Source: Neoroseomonas alkaliterrae (lineage in GTDB: Bacteria > Pseudomonadota > Alphaproteobacteria > Acetobacterales > Acetobacteraceae). From it: 64,000 bases of DNA. Numbering within the stretch: the first letter of the stretch is position 1; every line of letters starts with the position of its first letter. The stretch spans positions 124,001 through 188,000 of the forward strand of contig NZ_JACIJE010000001.1 of assembly GCF_014199195.1 (NCBI RefSeq). The letters are read 5' to 3'. The notes under the pieces were generated by a model. It saw only the letters and a program-made list of their open reading frames with translations. It searched no databases and was not told where the DNA came from. The position numbers and the translations under genes were made by a program. Shown piece by piece: positions 38,870 to 48,383 of this stretch.

Positions 38870-40377
38870 TGGCATCCCGCACCGACTGGCTGCTCGCGCT
38901 GCCGGTGCTGCTGCCCCTTGGGGCCTGCGCCCTGGCCACGGCGTTGCACGGCCGCATCGCCGCGCAGCGCCTGGTCAGCCTGGCCGCCTCGGCGCTGCTG
39001 CTGCTCGGCGCCATCGCGCTGGTGGCCGAGGTTGTCGCGCGCGGCGTGATCGCGACGCAGGCCGGCGACTGGCCGGCCCCCTTCGGCATCACGCTGGTCG
39101 CCGACCGTCTGGGCGCGGCGATGGTCCTGATCACAGCGCTGATGTACGCCGCCGTCGCGGTCTTCGCGCGCGCCGAGCCGGACATGGCCGGGCAGGAGGC
39201 CTACTGGCATCCGCTGCTCGCCGCGCTTGTGGCGGGCGTCGCGGGCTCCTTCCTCGCGGGCGACCTGTTCAACCTCTATGTCTGGTTCGAGGTGATGCTG
39301 ATCGCCTCCTTCGGCCTGCTGGTGCTGGGCGGAGGCCGCGAGCAGCTCGACGCCGCGCTGAAATACGCGGTGCTGAACCTGACGGCGACGACGGTGTTCC
39401 TCGTCGCCATCGCCATGGCCTATGGCCTGACCGGCACGCTCAACCTTGCGGACATGGCGCGGAAGATGCCGGCGGTGGAGAACCAGGGTGCTGCGGGCGC
39501 GGTGGCCTTCCTGCTGCTCGCGGCCTTCGGGGCCAAGGCCGCGGTCTTCCCGCTCTTCTTCTGGCTGCCCGCCGCCTACCACACGGCGATCGCGCCGGTC
39601 GCGGCCATCTTCGCGGCCCTGCTCACCAAGGTCGGCGTCTATGCGATGCTGCGGATCGTCACGCTGGTCTTTCCGGAAGGCCAGGGCTGGATCGGCCCGG
39701 TGCTGTGGGTGGTGGCCGCCGGCACGATGGTGGTCGGCGTGCTCGGCGCCGCGGCGCATTGGGAGATCCGCCGGATCCTCTCCTTCCACATCATCAGCCA
39801 GATCGGCTACATGATCGTCGGGATCGCCATCGCCACGCCCTTCGCGCTGGCCGGTGCGGTGCTCTACATCCTCCACCACATCGTCGTGAAGGCGAACCTG
39901 TTCCTGGTGGCGGGCGCGATCCGGCGGGCGGGCGGCTCCTTCTCGCTCGCGCAACTGGGCGCGCTGTGGCGCCGCGATCCGTGGCTTGGGATCCTGTTCG
40001 CGATACCGGCGCTCTCGCTCGCCGGGCTGCCGCCGCTCTCGGGCTTCTGGGCGAAGCTGTTCGTGGTGAAGTCCGGCTTCGACGCCGGCTGGTACTGGCT
40101 GTCGGCGATCGCGCTCGGCACCGGCATCCTCACCCTCTATTCCATGGTGAAGATCTGGATGGAGGCGTTCTGGAAAGAGCCGCCGGAGGGCACGCCGGAG
40201 TTCTTGCTGAGCGGGCCCGAACGCCTTCTGATGCTGCTGCCGATCGCCGCGCTCGGCCTCGTCACCCTGACCATCGGCCTCTGGACGGAGCCTTTCGCCG
40301 CCTTCGCGCTGGAGGCGGGGAACGAGCTCGCCGGCCGCGAGGCCTACATCGCCGCCGTGCTGGGAGGTGCGAGATGA
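38866..40377 (+). CDS. mrpD: Mrp-type Na+/H+ antiporter subunit D (operon 1)
   Basis: 503-aa NuoN/NuoM-like antiporter subunit with about 14 helices. The functionally required Glu sits in FNLYVWFEVMLIASFGLLVL; the conserved Lys segment is FGAKAAVFPLFFWLPAAYH and the helix-7/8 region LSFHIISQIGYMIVGIA. Starts at the first of two consecutive ATG codons, overlapping the mrpC stop. Ends with ATGA into mrpE. Confidence 0.95.
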   Translation: MMASRTDWLLALPVLLPLGACALATALHGRIAAQRLVSLAASALLLLGAIALVAEVVARGVIATQAGDWPAPFGITLVADRLGAAMVLITALMYAAVAVFARAEPDMAGQEAYWHPLLAALVAGVAGSFLAGDLFNLYVWFEVMLIASFGLLVLGGGREQLDAALKYAVLNLTATTVFLVAIAMAYGLTGTLNLADMARKMPAVENQGAAGAVAFLLLAAFGAKAAVFPLFFWLPAAYHTAIAPVAAIFAALLTKVGVYAMLRIVTLVFPEGQGWIGPVLWVVAAGTMVVGVLGAAAHWEIRRILSFHIISQIGYMIVGIAIATPFALAGAVLYILHHIVVKANLFLVAGAIRRAGGSFSLAQLGALWRRDPWLGILFAIPALSLAGLPPLSGFWAKLFVVKSGFDAGWYWLSAIALGTGILTLYSMVKIWMEAFWKEPPEGTPEFLLSGPERLLMLLPIAALGLVTLTIGLWTEPFAAFALEAGNELAGREAYIAAVLGGAR

Positions 40378-40715
40378 GCCGGGCACGACCGTGGAACCTG
40401 CTGGCCTGGATCTGGCTCGGCGTGATCTTCCTGCGCGAGTTCGTGCTCTCGGCCTTCGACGTGATGCGCGCCACGCTCGCGCCGCGTCCGGACCTGCGGC
40501 CGGGTGTCGTGGCGGCGCCGCTGCGGCTGCGTTCGCGCCTCGGCATCACCTGGCTCGCCAACATGGTCAGCCTCACGCCGGGCACGACCTCGCTGCATGT
40601 CTCGAAGGACGAGCGCATCCTCTACGTCCATGCGATGGATGCCCGCGACCCCGAGGCCGTGCGCCGGGCCATCACCGAGAGGCTCGAGCGCCCGACGATG
40701 AGGGTGCTGCCATGA
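40374..40715 (+). CDS. mrpE: Mrp-type Na+/H+ antiporter subunit E (operon 1)
   Basis: 113-aa MnhE subunit with one or two N-terminal hydrophobic segments and the family-defining NMVSLTPGTTSLHVS followed by ILYVHAMDA. No complex I homolog exists for this subunit. ATGA overlaps on both sides. Confidence 0.93.
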   Translation: MSRARPWNLLAWIWLGVIFLREFVLSAFDVMRATLAPRPDLRPGVVAAPLRLRSRLGITWLANMVSLTPGTTSLHVSKDERILYVHAMDARDPEAVRRAITERLERPTMRVLP

Positions 40716-41008
40716 GCCTGCTCGACATCGTGCTGATCCCGTCCGGACTGATGCTCGTTGCCGCGGTCGCGCTGACCGGGTGGCGGATGCTGCGCGGGCC
40801 GGGGCTCGCGGACCGCGCCGTGGCGCTCGACCTGCTCGGCCTGCTCGCGGTGGCCGCGACCGGGATGATCGCGCTGGTCACCGGCCATCTGGCGCTGCTC
40901 GATGTCGCGCTCGGGCTCGGGCTGGTGGGCTTCGTCAGCGCGATCGGCCTTGCGGGATTCATCGAGCGCGCCGGCGCGCGCGCGGCGAAGGGGGCGCGCG
41001 ATGGCTGA
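40712..41008 (+). CDS. mrpF: Mrp-type Na+/H+ antiporter subunit F (operon 1)
   Basis: 98-aa three-helix MnhF subunit; RMLRGPGLADRAVALDLLG is the family signature, followed by LLDVALGLGLVGFVSAIGLA. Its last 8 bases overlap the start of mrpG. Confidence 0.93.
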   Translation: MSLLDIVLIPSGLMLVAAVALTGWRMLRGPGLADRAVALDLLGLLAVAATGMIALVTGHLALLDVALGLGLVGFVSAIGLAGFIERAGARAAKGARDG

Positions 41009-41366
41009 GGTGCTGGCCGCGATCCTCGTCCTCGGCGGCTCGGGCATCGCGCTGATCGCGGCGATCGGCATGGTCCGCCTGCCGGACGCGTTCCTGCGGA
41101 TGCATGCCGCGACCAAGGCGGGCGTGCTCGGCGCCGGGCTGGTGCTGCTCGGCATCGCGGTGGCCGATGGCGGCTGGGGCACATGGCTGCGCGTCGGGCT
41201 GATCCTGTGGTTCCTGCTGATGACCGTGCCGATCGCCTCCCATGCTCTCGGCCGCGCGGCCTATGTCGGCGGCGCGCCGATGGCGGAGGCGACCGGGCTG
41301 GACGAGCTCCGCGGCGTCCTGCCGCGCGCGACGGCCGAGCAGGCGGGCAGCCCGCCGCGGGAGTGA
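41001..41366 (+). CDS. mrpG: Mrp-type Na+/H+ antiporter subunit G (operon 1)
   Basis: 121-aa MnhG subunit, last gene of the first antiporter operon. IGMVRLPDAFLRMHAATKAG is the family signature; three helices follow the usual pattern and the tail is hydrophilic. 73 bp separate it from the next plus-strand gene, whose start carries its own -10-like hexamer. Confidence 0.93.
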   Translation: MAEVLAAILVLGGSGIALIAAIGMVRLPDAFLRMHAATKAGVLGAGLVLLGIAVADGGWGTWLRVGLILWFLLMTVPIASHALGRAAYVGGAPMAEATGLDELRGVLPRATAEQAGSPPRE

Positions 41367-41439
41367 CGCCAGCGGGCCTCGAGGGGCGACCGCGACGCAC
41401 CCGTGCCATCCGGCGCGTTCCTGCTCTAGTCTCGGCCGC

Positions 41440-42795
41440 ATGACGCATGCGGACCCGACCTCGATCGCCGGCAAGCGCTTTCCGCTGCGTGATTCCTTCA
41501 CGCATGTGGTGATCGGCGCGGGCGAGGCCGGCATCGCCGCCGCGCGCGCCGCCGCCGCATCCGGCGAGCGCGCGCTGCTGGTGGACGAGCATCCGCTCGA
41601 TCCCGGCCTGTTCGGCCTAGACATTCCCTACCTCTTCGGTGGCCGGCTCGACGCCTCGACGCGCCAGGCGGCGCGGATGGAGGAACGCATCGTCGCTGCG
41701 CGCCCAGGCCTGCTCCAGGCGATGGAGGAAGGCGTCGAGGTCGCGATCGGGACCGCGGCCTGGGGTGCCTTCGTGAAGGGTCCGTCGAGCCGCGCGCTGC
41801 CGGTGCGGATGCTCGGCCTCGCCGATCGGGACGCCGCCTGGCTGGTCGGCTTCGAGCGCATGACCATCGCCACCGGCGCGCGCGATGTCGCGCTGCCCTT
41901 CCCCGGCTGGACCCTTCCGGGCGTGATGGGCGCGCAGGGGTTCGACGCGGCGCTGCGCCTCTACGGCGCCTTCAGCGGACGGCGGATCGCGATCATCGGC
42001 GGCGGCGCGCTCGCCCAGCAGGCAGAGGCGGCGGCGCGGGGCACCGGCCTCGATGTCGCGCTGCGCGTCGCCGCGCCCGCTCCGCTGAGAATCCTCGGAC
42101 GAGAGGAGGTGACCGGCCTCGCCTGGCAGCAGGATGGCGCCTGGCGGGAGGCGGCCTGCGACACCGTGGTGCTGGCCGTGGACACCGTGCCGATGGTGGA
42201 ACTGCCCGACCTGCTCGGCTGCGCGATCGGCTGGGATCCGGCGCATGGCGGCTTCGCGCCCGTGGTGGATGCGCAGGGCCGCAGCAGCCTCGATGGCATT
42301 GCCGTCCGCGGTGAGGCCGCGGGCACGGCGGCAGCGCAGCGGGCCGCGTGGCTCGATCTCGCCCTGGCCGCCGACGAGGCCCTGGTTTGCGCCTGCGAGG
42401 AGGTGAGCGCAGCCGACCTGCGTGCGCTGCGCCCGCCGCGCTACCTCGCTGCGGAAGGGCCTGAAGCCGGGCTCGCGCGGCTCGGCCCGCCCAACCAGGA
42501 CCAGGTGAAGCGCCTGACCCGCGCCGGCATGGGGGCCTGCCAGGGCCGCCGCTGCCGCGAGAGCGTGCATGCGCTTCTCTCGCGCGAACGTCCGGCGCCG
42601 CTCGCCTCGCACCGCGCGCCGCTGCGGCCGCTGCCGCTCTCGGTGCTTGCCGCGCTGGAGGAGGATCCCGCCCTGCGCGCGAACTGGACCGGCTGGTTCG
42701 GCATCGCCGCGCAATGGCTGCCGCATTGGGAACCCGCGCCGCCCGATGCGGAATACATCGGCGGCCGTCTCAGCGGAGGGGATGTGGTGAAGTGA
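41440..42795 (+). CDS. FAD/NAD(P)-binding oxidoreductase, HcnB/opine-oxidase subunit A-like
   Basis: 451-aa flavoprotein. The dinucleotide fold THVVIGAGEAGIAAARAAAA is at residues 21-40, a second one RRIAIIGGGALAQQAEAAAR at mid-protein, and a BFD-like [2Fe-2S] region near the C-terminus, with CACEEVSAADL, then VKRLTRAGMGACQGRRC. This is the layout of HcnB and of opine oxidase/octopine dehydrogenase subunit A proteins, which act with a DadA-like partner. The partner follows at once with a GTGA overlap. The start lacks a Shine-Dalgarno sequence and lies 7 nt after TAGTCT. Likely oxidises an N-substituted amino acid; true substrate unknown. Confidence 0.82.
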   Translation: MTHADPTSIAGKRFPLRDSFTHVVIGAGEAGIAAARAAAASGERALLVDEHPLDPGLFGLDIPYLFGGRLDASTRQAARMEERIVAARPGLLQAMEEGVEVAIGTAAWGAFVKGPSSRALPVRMLGLADRDAAWLVGFERMTIATGARDVALPFPGWTLPGVMGAQGFDAALRLYGAFSGRRIAIIGGGALAQQAEAAARGTGLDVALRVAAPAPLRILGREEVTGLAWQQDGAWREAACDTVVLAVDTVPMVELPDLLGCAIGWDPAHGGFAPVVDAQGRSSLDGIAVRGEAAGTAAAQRAAWLDLALAADEALVCACEEVSAADLRALRPPRYLAAEGPEAGLARLGPPNQDQVKRLTRAGMGACQGRRCRESVHALLSRERPAPLASHRAPLRPLPLSVLAALEEDPALRANWTGWFGIAAQWLPHWEPAPPDAEYIGGRLSGGDVVK

Positions 42796-43919
42796 TCGTC
42801 ATCATCGGCGGCGGCGTCACTGGCCTGTCCACCGCCTTCTGGCTGGCGCGCGAAGGCCATGCCGTCACTGTGGTCGAGAAGGGCATCGTCGGCTGGGAAG
42901 CCAGTGGCCGGAACGGCGGCGGCTGCACCCATCCCTATTCGCCGCTGTTCCGCGAGGAGCAGCGCCTCTGGCCGATGATGGACGACCTGCTCGGCCACCC
43001 GACGGAATGGCGGCCGAACCGCATCAAGGTCGCGCTCGACGAAGGGCAACTCGACCGGCTGTGGAAGAGCACGAGACTCGCCACCGACCAGGGCTTCGCC
43101 GCGGAGGTGCTCGACCGCGCCGCGCTGCGCGACCTCGTGCCTTGGGTGGGCGAGAACGCGGTGGGCGGCATCCTGTGGAAGTATGGCGGCCATGCCAATC
43201 CGCAGCGCACCAGCCAGGCCTATGCCTGGGCGGTGGAGCGCCATGGCGGACGTATCCTGCAGCACACGACGGTGCGTGGCATCCGCACGCGGGGCGGGCG
43301 CGCGGTGGCCGTGGAGACGAGCGCGGGCGAGATCGGCTGCGATGCCGTCGTCATCGCCGCGGGCCCGCATACGGCGGCGCTGGCGCAACCGCTCGGCCAT
43401 CGCGTGCCCATGGCCCCCGCGCGGGTCGAGATGATCGTCACCGAGCCGCTGCCGCCCATCGCCATGGGCGGCGTGGACGGCAACGGCCTCTACGGGCGGC
43501 AGACGCTGCGCGGCAACCTCGCCTATGGCGGCGGGCCCCATGAATGGATCGACCTCGATGGCGAGGCGACGCCGAGACCGGTGAACACGCCGGTCATGGC
43601 CGGCCTCGCGCGCCGATTGCAGGAAATGTTCCCACGCCTCGGCCATGTCCGCGTTATCCGCTCCTGGGGCGGCATCGTGGAGAACACGCCGGACGGGCGG
43701 CCGATCCTCGACCGGCTGGAGGACCCGGCGAATGTTGTGGTGGCAAGCATGTCCTCGGTCGGCTTCGGCCTCTCGCCCGCGACGGGGCGGGCGCTGGCGC
43801 AACTCGTGCTGCAGGGGCGCTGCGACTTCGCCGACCTGTCGCAGCTGAAGCTGTCGCGCTTCGGCAACCTGCCGCTCGACTGGCGCAGCCGGCAGGGCTG
43901 GGACGCCCTGCCGGTGTGA
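42792..43919 (+). CDS. FAD-dependent oxidoreductase, HcnC/opine-oxidase subunit B-like (DAO fold)
   Basis: 375-aa DAO-family flavoprotein starting with GTG inside the stop region of the preceding gene (GTGA). VIVIIGGGVTGLSTAFWLAREG is the FAD motif (given here in part: IGGGVTGLSTAFWLA), and the C-terminal RSWGGIVENTPDGRPILDRL with SSVGFGLSPATGRALAQ closes the fold. Together with the upstream HcnB-like protein it resembles the heteromeric membrane-associated opine oxidases or glycine-type dehydrogenases. A separate small HcnA-like [2Fe-2S] subunit is not found beside it. Convergent with the ABC substrate-binding gene. Confidence 0.83.
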   Translation: MIVIIGGGVTGLSTAFWLAREGHAVTVVEKGIVGWEASGRNGGGCTHPYSPLFREEQRLWPMMDDLLGHPTEWRPNRIKVALDEGQLDRLWKSTRLATDQGFAAEVLDRAALRDLVPWVGENAVGGILWKYGGHANPQRTSQAYAWAVERHGGRILQHTTVRGIRTRGGRAVAVETSAGEIGCDAVVIAAGPHTAALAQPLGHRVPMAPARVEMIVTEPLPPIAMGGVDGNGLYGRQTLRGNLAYGGGPHEWIDLDGEATPRPVNTPVMAGLARRLQEMFPRLGHVRVIRSWGGIVENTPDGRPILDRLEDPANVVVASMSSVGFGLSPATGRALAQLVLQGRCDFADLSQLKLSRFGNLPLDWRSRQGWDALPV

Positions 43920-43923
43920 CTCG

Positions 43924-43937
43924 CGCCGCGCGCGGCG
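43924..43937. terminator. Palindrome between convergent genes
   Basis: A perfect 14-bp CG palindrome (CGCCGCGCGCGGCG) fills almost the whole 18-bp gap between the convergent flavoprotein and ABC binding-protein genes; possible bidirectional terminator, without T-tracts. Confidence 0.3.
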
Positions 43938-45563
43938 TCAGGCCCAGTGCCAGTCGTAGACGTTCCAGGTGATGTCCGTGACGTACTGGTTGGGTGCCGG
44001 CCCCTGCAACTGCCGGCGCTTGAGGTGCCCCTGCACCGAGCCGCCCTGCGCGGCGAAGGGCACTTCCTCGTGCAGGATCTCCTGGATGCGGTGATAGGTG
44101 CGGATGCGATCGGCCTGCTCGGTCTGCGTCACGCCGAGCTCCAGCAGCCGGTCCACCTCGGCGTTCTCGTACTGCACATAGTTGCTGCCCTGGCGGTGCT
44201 TCACCGGGATCATGCGCGAATGGCAGCGCGCGGTGTAGTCGGGATCGAGCCCGACCGTCGGATCCCAGGCGACAAGCAGCGTGTCGAAGCGCGACTGGGT
44301 GGTGAACTCGCCCCAGACGACCGAGGCCGGCATGTTGCGGATCTCCATCTCCACGCCGATGCGACGCCAGTTCTGCTGGAACAGCGCCTGGCAGCCCTGC
44401 CGCGCGACATTGCCGGCGGTGGTGGACATGGTGAACTTCAGCTCCACGCCGTCCTTCTGGCGGATGCCGTTCGGCCCGCGCCGCCAGCCGGCCTCGTCCA
44501 GAAGGCGCTCGGCGCCGGCAGGGTCGGCCGTGTAGTCGCGCAGGTTGCTGTTGTAGGCCCAATGCGTCGGCTGCAGGTAGGACAGCGTGCGCGGCCAGGT
44601 GCCGTGGTAGATGTCGTCGATCGACTTCTGCATCTCGGTCGCCATGGTCAGCGCCTTGCGCACGCGCGGATCGGCGAACTGCGGCTTGCCGCAATTGTAG
44701 TAGATGAACTGCACGTTCGGTGTGGGATAGACGAGGAAGTCGCGGTCGGGGAAGGCGCGCGCCTCACGCCAGCGGTCGTTCGGCACGCCCGACAGCGCGA
44801 AATAGTCCACCTCGCCGGTGCGCGCCTGGCCGTAGGCTGCCATCTGGTCGGGCACGAACTTGTGGATGAACTGCCGCAGCTTGGCCGGGCCGCGATGGTA
44901 GTTCGGGTTGCGCTCATAGACCATGTGGCTGCCGGCGGTGCGGCTGCGCAGCACGAAGGGCCCGGTGCCGACGGGCTGGCTGTTGAAGGCCGCGGTCTGG
45001 ATGTTCGCCTCGCGCGAGAGGATGTGGTGCGGGACGATGTGCATGTTCTGCCACGCCCAGAGGAACGGCACGAAGGGGCGCGACAGCTCCATCTCGATGG
45101 TGTGGCTGTCCTTGACGCGGAAGGCCTTGATCAGGTCGAAGCCCGAGCGGCTTCGCACCGCGACGGCGGGGTTCATGATGGTCTGGTAGGTGAACTCGAC
45201 GTCGCGCGCGGTGAAGGGCTGGCCGTCGCTCCATTTCACGTCGCGCTTGAGGTTGACCGTCCAGGTCAGGCCATCGGCCGAGATGCCGCCATTCTGCCGC
45301 GAGGGCACCTGCGCGGCGAGGTTCGGGATGAACTCGCCCCGGTCGTTCACGTCCCACAGCGCGTCGAACATGCAGGCCTCGGGCACGTTCTCCGTGCCTG
45401 CATTCACGTAGAGCAGCGGATTGAACTGCACCGGCTCCTGCGTCATGGCGAGGATGACGCGCTCGCGGTTGATGGACTGGCCCCAGACGGTCGGGGCGGC
45501 GAGCAGCGCGGCGCCGCCGGAACCTGCCGCCAGTGCGGCGCGGCGGGTGATGGTGATGGTCAC
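43938..45563 (-). CDS. Peptide/opine-type ABC transporter substrate-binding protein
   Basis: 541-aa periplasmic binding protein of the SBP_bac_5 (DppA/OppA) family. Signal peptide with twin Arg: VTITITRRAALAAGSGGAAL, cleavage likely after PTVWG. Core features ALWDVNDRGEFIPNLAAQVP, DVKWSDGQPFTARDVEFTYQ and VRKALTMATEMQKSIDDIYHG are family-typical. The GTG start at 45563 is preceded by AGGAGGCTGGAGAC. It is the last gene of the nine-gene minus-strand run beginning with soxB, 26 bp after the permease. Ligand may be a peptide, opine or other amino-acid derivative. Confidence 0.92.
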   Translation of the reverse strand: MTITITRRAALAAGSGGAALLAAPTVWGQSINRERVILAMTQEPVQFNPLLYVNAGTENVPEACMFDALWDVNDRGEFIPNLAAQVPSRQNGGISADGLTWTVNLKRDVKWSDGQPFTARDVEFTYQTIMNPAVAVRSRSGFDLIKAFRVKDSHTIEMELSRPFVPFLWAWQNMHIVPHHILSREANIQTAAFNSQPVGTGPFVLRSRTAGSHMVYERNPNYHRGPAKLRQFIHKFVPDQMAAYGQARTGEVDYFALSGVPNDRWREARAFPDRDFLVYPTPNVQFIYYNCGKPQFADPRVRKALTMATEMQKSIDDIYHGTWPRTLSYLQPTHWAYNSNLRDYTADPAGAERLLDEAGWRRGPNGIRQKDGVELKFTMSTTAGNVARQGCQALFQQNWRRIGVEMEIRNMPASVVWGEFTTQSRFDTLLVAWDPTVGLDPDYTARCHSRMIPVKHRQGSNYVQYENAEVDRLLELGVTQTEQADRIRTYHRIQEILHEEVPFAAQGGSVQGHLKRRQLQGPAPNQYVTDITWNVYDWHWA

Positions 45564-45589
45564 GTCTCCAGCCTCCTTCCTGTTGGTGG

Positions 45590-46465
45590 TCACGGATCCA
45601 TTCTCAGCCGCGGGTCGAGCGCGTCGCGCAGGCCGTCGCCGAGGAAGTTGAAGCCCATCACCGTCAGCGTGATCGCCGCTCCTGGAAGGATGGCGAGCCA
45701 GGGCACGGTGTCGAAATACCCCTGCGCATTGGTCAGCATGTTGCCCCAGGAGGCGAGCGGCGGCTGCACCCCGTAGCCGAGGTAGGAGATGTAGCTCTCC
45801 ATCAGCACCGCAGAGGCGACCTTCAGCGTCGCGGCCACCAGAATCGGCGCCGCGGCGTTCGGCAGCAGCTCGCGGACCATGATGCGCGTGCGGGAGGCGC
45901 CGAGCGCGCGCGCCGCGGCGACGAAGTCCTGCTCCTTCAGATGCAGGATCTCGGCACGGACGATGCGGCTCACCTCCATCCAGGAGGTCAGGCCGATCAC
46001 CAGCGAGATCGAGAGAAGCGTCGGCGGCACGAAGGCGGCGACCACCAGCAGGAGGAAGACCTGCGGGAAACACAGCATGGTGTCCACGAAGCGCATCAGC
46101 AGCGTATCCGCGATGCCGCCGAGATAGCCGGCCGCGATGCCGATCAGCGCGCCGGTCAGCACCGTGGTGACCATCGCCACCAGCCCTACCGTGAGCGACA
46201 CCTGCCCACCATGCAGCAGGCGCGACAGCGTGTCGCGGCCGAGCTCATCCGTGCCAAGCGGATAGCGCCAGTCCGTGAAGGGCGGCACGAAGCGCAGCGA
46301 GGTGTCAAGCAGCGTCGGATCCTGCGGCGCGAAGACGGACGCGAAAAGCGCCGAGGCCATCAGCAGCGCGACCACGAAGGCGCCGGCCAGCGCCAGGCGA
46401 TGGCGTCGGAAGCGCTGCCATACGCGCGCGAGCTGCCCCTCCGGCGCGGAGACGGCGGCGCTCAT
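45590..46465 (-). CDS. Peptide-type ABC transporter permease (DppC-like)
   Basis: 291-aa inner-membrane permease with six helices. N-terminal OppC_N segment RHRLALAGAFVVALLMASAL, then YPLGTDELGRDTLSRLLHGG and the EAA loop DFVAAARALGASRTRIMVRELLPN (shown in part). The start at 46465 gives an ATGA overlap with the DppB-like gene. Works as heterodimer with that protein. Confidence 0.93.
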   Translation of the reverse strand: MSAAVSAPEGQLARVWQRFRRHRLALAGAFVVALLMASALFASVFAPQDPTLLDTSLRFVPPFTDWRYPLGTDELGRDTLSRLLHGGQVSLTVGLVAMVTTVLTGALIGIAAGYLGGIADTLLMRFVDTMLCFPQVFLLLVVAAFVPPTLLSISLVIGLTSWMEVSRIVRAEILHLKEQDFVAAARALGASRTRIMVRELLPNAAAPILVAATLKVASAVLMESYISYLGYGVQPPLASWGNMLTNAQGYFDTVPWLAILPGAAITLTVMGFNFLGDGLRDALDPRLRMDP

Positions 46466-47415
46466 TGCAGGCGCACCCTCGGGTCTATCGCCGCGATGGC
46501 GATGTCCGCCAGCAGGTTGCCGATGATGACGAAGATGGCGGTGAACATCATCATCCCCATCAGCACCGGGTATTCCTTCATGTTCAGCGCATCCACGAAC
46601 AGCCGGCCCATGCCGGGCCAGCCGAAGATCGTCTCGGTCACCAGCGCGCCGGAGAAGAGGAAGGGGAGTTCGACGCCGAGCAGCGCGATCAACGGCTTCG
46701 CCGCGTTCGGGAAGGCATGGCGCAGCAGGCGCTGGCGCGGCGGCAGGCCCTTGGCGCGGGCGGTGCGCATGTAGTCCTGGTGCATCACCTCGAGGAACGC
46801 CGAGCGGGAGTAGCGGCTCCAGGTTGCTGTTATGACCAGCGCGAGGACCATGGTCGGCAGCACCAGATGCCGCAGCAGGGAGAGGATGTTGCCCTCCTCC
46901 CCCAGTTCCCACATTCCGCCCGAAGGCAGCCAGCGGAGCTGGATGGCGAAGACGTAGATCGCCATCAGCCCGAACCAGAAGGTCGGGAAGGAGAGCGCGA
47001 AGAGCGCCCCAGTCGTCGCCAGCACGTCGAAGACCGAATACCGCCGCACCGCGCCCAGAATGCCGATGGACAGGCCGAGAAGGATCGCGACCGAGAGCGC
47101 GCTGCCCATCAGCAGCATGGTCGCGGGCAGGCGTTCGAGGATGACATCGAGCACCGGCCGCCCGCCGAAGAAGGTGTAGCCCCAGTTGCCGCTGACGATT
47201 CCGGTCGCCCATTTCACGTATTGCACATGAATGGGCTGGTCGAGGCCGAAGATGATGCGGATGCGCTCGATGTCCTGCGCCTGGATCGTCGGGTTCAGCG
47301 TATAGACCGCGAGCGGCCCGCCGGGCGCGAGATGCATCAGCCCGAACCCGATCAGCGAGACGCCGATCAGCAGCGGGATGGCCTGCAGCAGCCGGCGCGC
47401 GACGAAGCCGATCAT
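46462..47415 (-). CDS. Peptide-type ABC transporter permease (DppB-like)
   Basis: 317-aa permease starting [20 protein letters not shown], with [11 protein letters not shown] (the DppB PGDP-like region), the EAA-type loop [20 protein letters not shown] and [20 protein letters not shown], all typical of DppB/GsiC. ATGA overlaps on both sides. The open frame continuing upstream is a shadow of the ATPase gene. Confidence 0.93.
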   Translation of the reverse strand: MIGFVARRLLQAIPLLIGVSLIGFGLMHLAPGGPLAVYTLNPTIQAQDIERIRIIFGLDQPIHVQYVKWATGIVSGNWGYTFFGGRPVLDVILERLPATMLLMGSALSVAILLGLSIGILGAVRRYSVFDVLATTGALFALSFPTFWFGLMAIYVFAIQLRWLPSGGMWELGEEGNILSLLRHLVLPTMVLALVITATWSRYSRSAFLEVMHQDYMRTARAKGLPPRQRLLRHAFPNAAKPLIALLGVELPFLFSGALVTETIFGWPGMGRLFVDALNMKEYPVLMGMMMFTAIFVIIGNLLADIAIAAIDPRVRLQ

Positions 47416-48383
47416 GGCGACACCAGATGGCAGGCGACCGCATGGCCGGGTGCCACGATGCGCGGCGCCGGCGCCTCCTGCGCACAGCGCGCGATGGCGA
47501 GCGGGCAGCGCGGGTGGAAATGGCAGCCCGGGGGCGGATTGGCGGGGCTCGGCACGTCGCCCTGCGGCACTTGCCGCGCGCGGCGGCGCCCGGGCACCGG
47601 CTCCGGCACGGCGGAGAGCAGCGCCTGGGTATAGGGGTGCCTTGCGTCGAAGAACAGCGCCTCGCGCGGCGCCGTCTCGACCACGCGGCCGAGATACATC
47701 ACCGCCACGCGGTCCGCGACATGACTGACCACGGCGAGGTTGTGCGAGATCATGATGTAGGCGAGGCCGAGTTCCGCCTGCAGCCGCTTCATCAGGTTGA
47801 TGATCTGCGCCTGGATCGAGACGTCGAGCGCGCTGACCGGCTCGTCGCCGATGACGAGCTCCGGTTCCAGCGCGAGCGCGCGCGCGATGCCGATGCGCTG
47901 GCGCTGGCCGCCGCTGAACTCGTGCGGGTAGCGCCGCGCCGCCTCGGGCGGCAGGCCGACGGTGCGCAGCAGCGCGGCCACGCGCTCCGCGCGGTCCTTC
48001 GCATCGCCGATGCGATGGATCTCGAAGGGCGCGGCCAGGATGCCGCCCACCGTCATGCGCGGATTGAGGCTTGCGTAGGGGTCCTGGAAGACGATCTGCA
48101 TCCGCCGCCGGAATGGCGCGAGCCGCGCTGGCGGATGCCGCGCGATCTCCTCCCCGGCGAAGCGGATGCTGCCGCCGGTCGGCTCGATCAGCCGCAGGAT
48201 GGACTTGCCGGTGGTGGTCTTGCCGCAACCGCTTTCGCCCACCAGCGCCAGCGTCTCGCCGCGCGCCACCTCCAGATCCACGCCGTCCACCGCGCGCACC
48301 GTGCCGATGCGCCGCCGCAGCATCGCCGAGCGGATGGGGAAGTGGACCTCGAGGCCCCGCACCTGCAGCAGCGGCTCAGCCAT
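47412..48383 (-). CDS. Peptide-type ABC transporter ATPase (DppF-like)
   Basis: 323-aa ATPase with Walker [11 protein letters not shown]-loop [17 protein letters not shown], signature [15 protein letters not shown], Walker [13 protein letters not shown] and the C-terminal oligopeptide/dipeptide extension with [12 protein letters not shown] and [14 protein letters not shown]. The cysteines in the latter form the Fe-S-like cluster site of DppF proteins. Start [15 protein letters not shown] at 48383, overlapping the preceding ATPase gene by 8 bases. Confidence 0.93.
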   Translation of the reverse strand: MAEPLLQVRGLEVHFPIRSAMLRRRIGTVRAVDGVDLEVARGETLALVGESGCGKTTTGKSILRLIEPTGGSIRFAGEEIARHPPARLAPFRRRMQIVFQDPYASLNPRMTVGGILAAPFEIHRIGDAKDRAERVAALLRTVGLPPEAARRYPHEFSGGQRQRIGIARALALEPELVIGDEPVSALDVSIQAQIINLMKRLQAELGLAYIMISHNLAVVSHVADRVAVMYLGRVVETAPREALFFDARHPYTQALLSAVPEPVPGRRRARQVPQGDVPSPANPPPGCHFHPRCPLAIARCAQEAPAPRIVAPGHAVACHLVSP

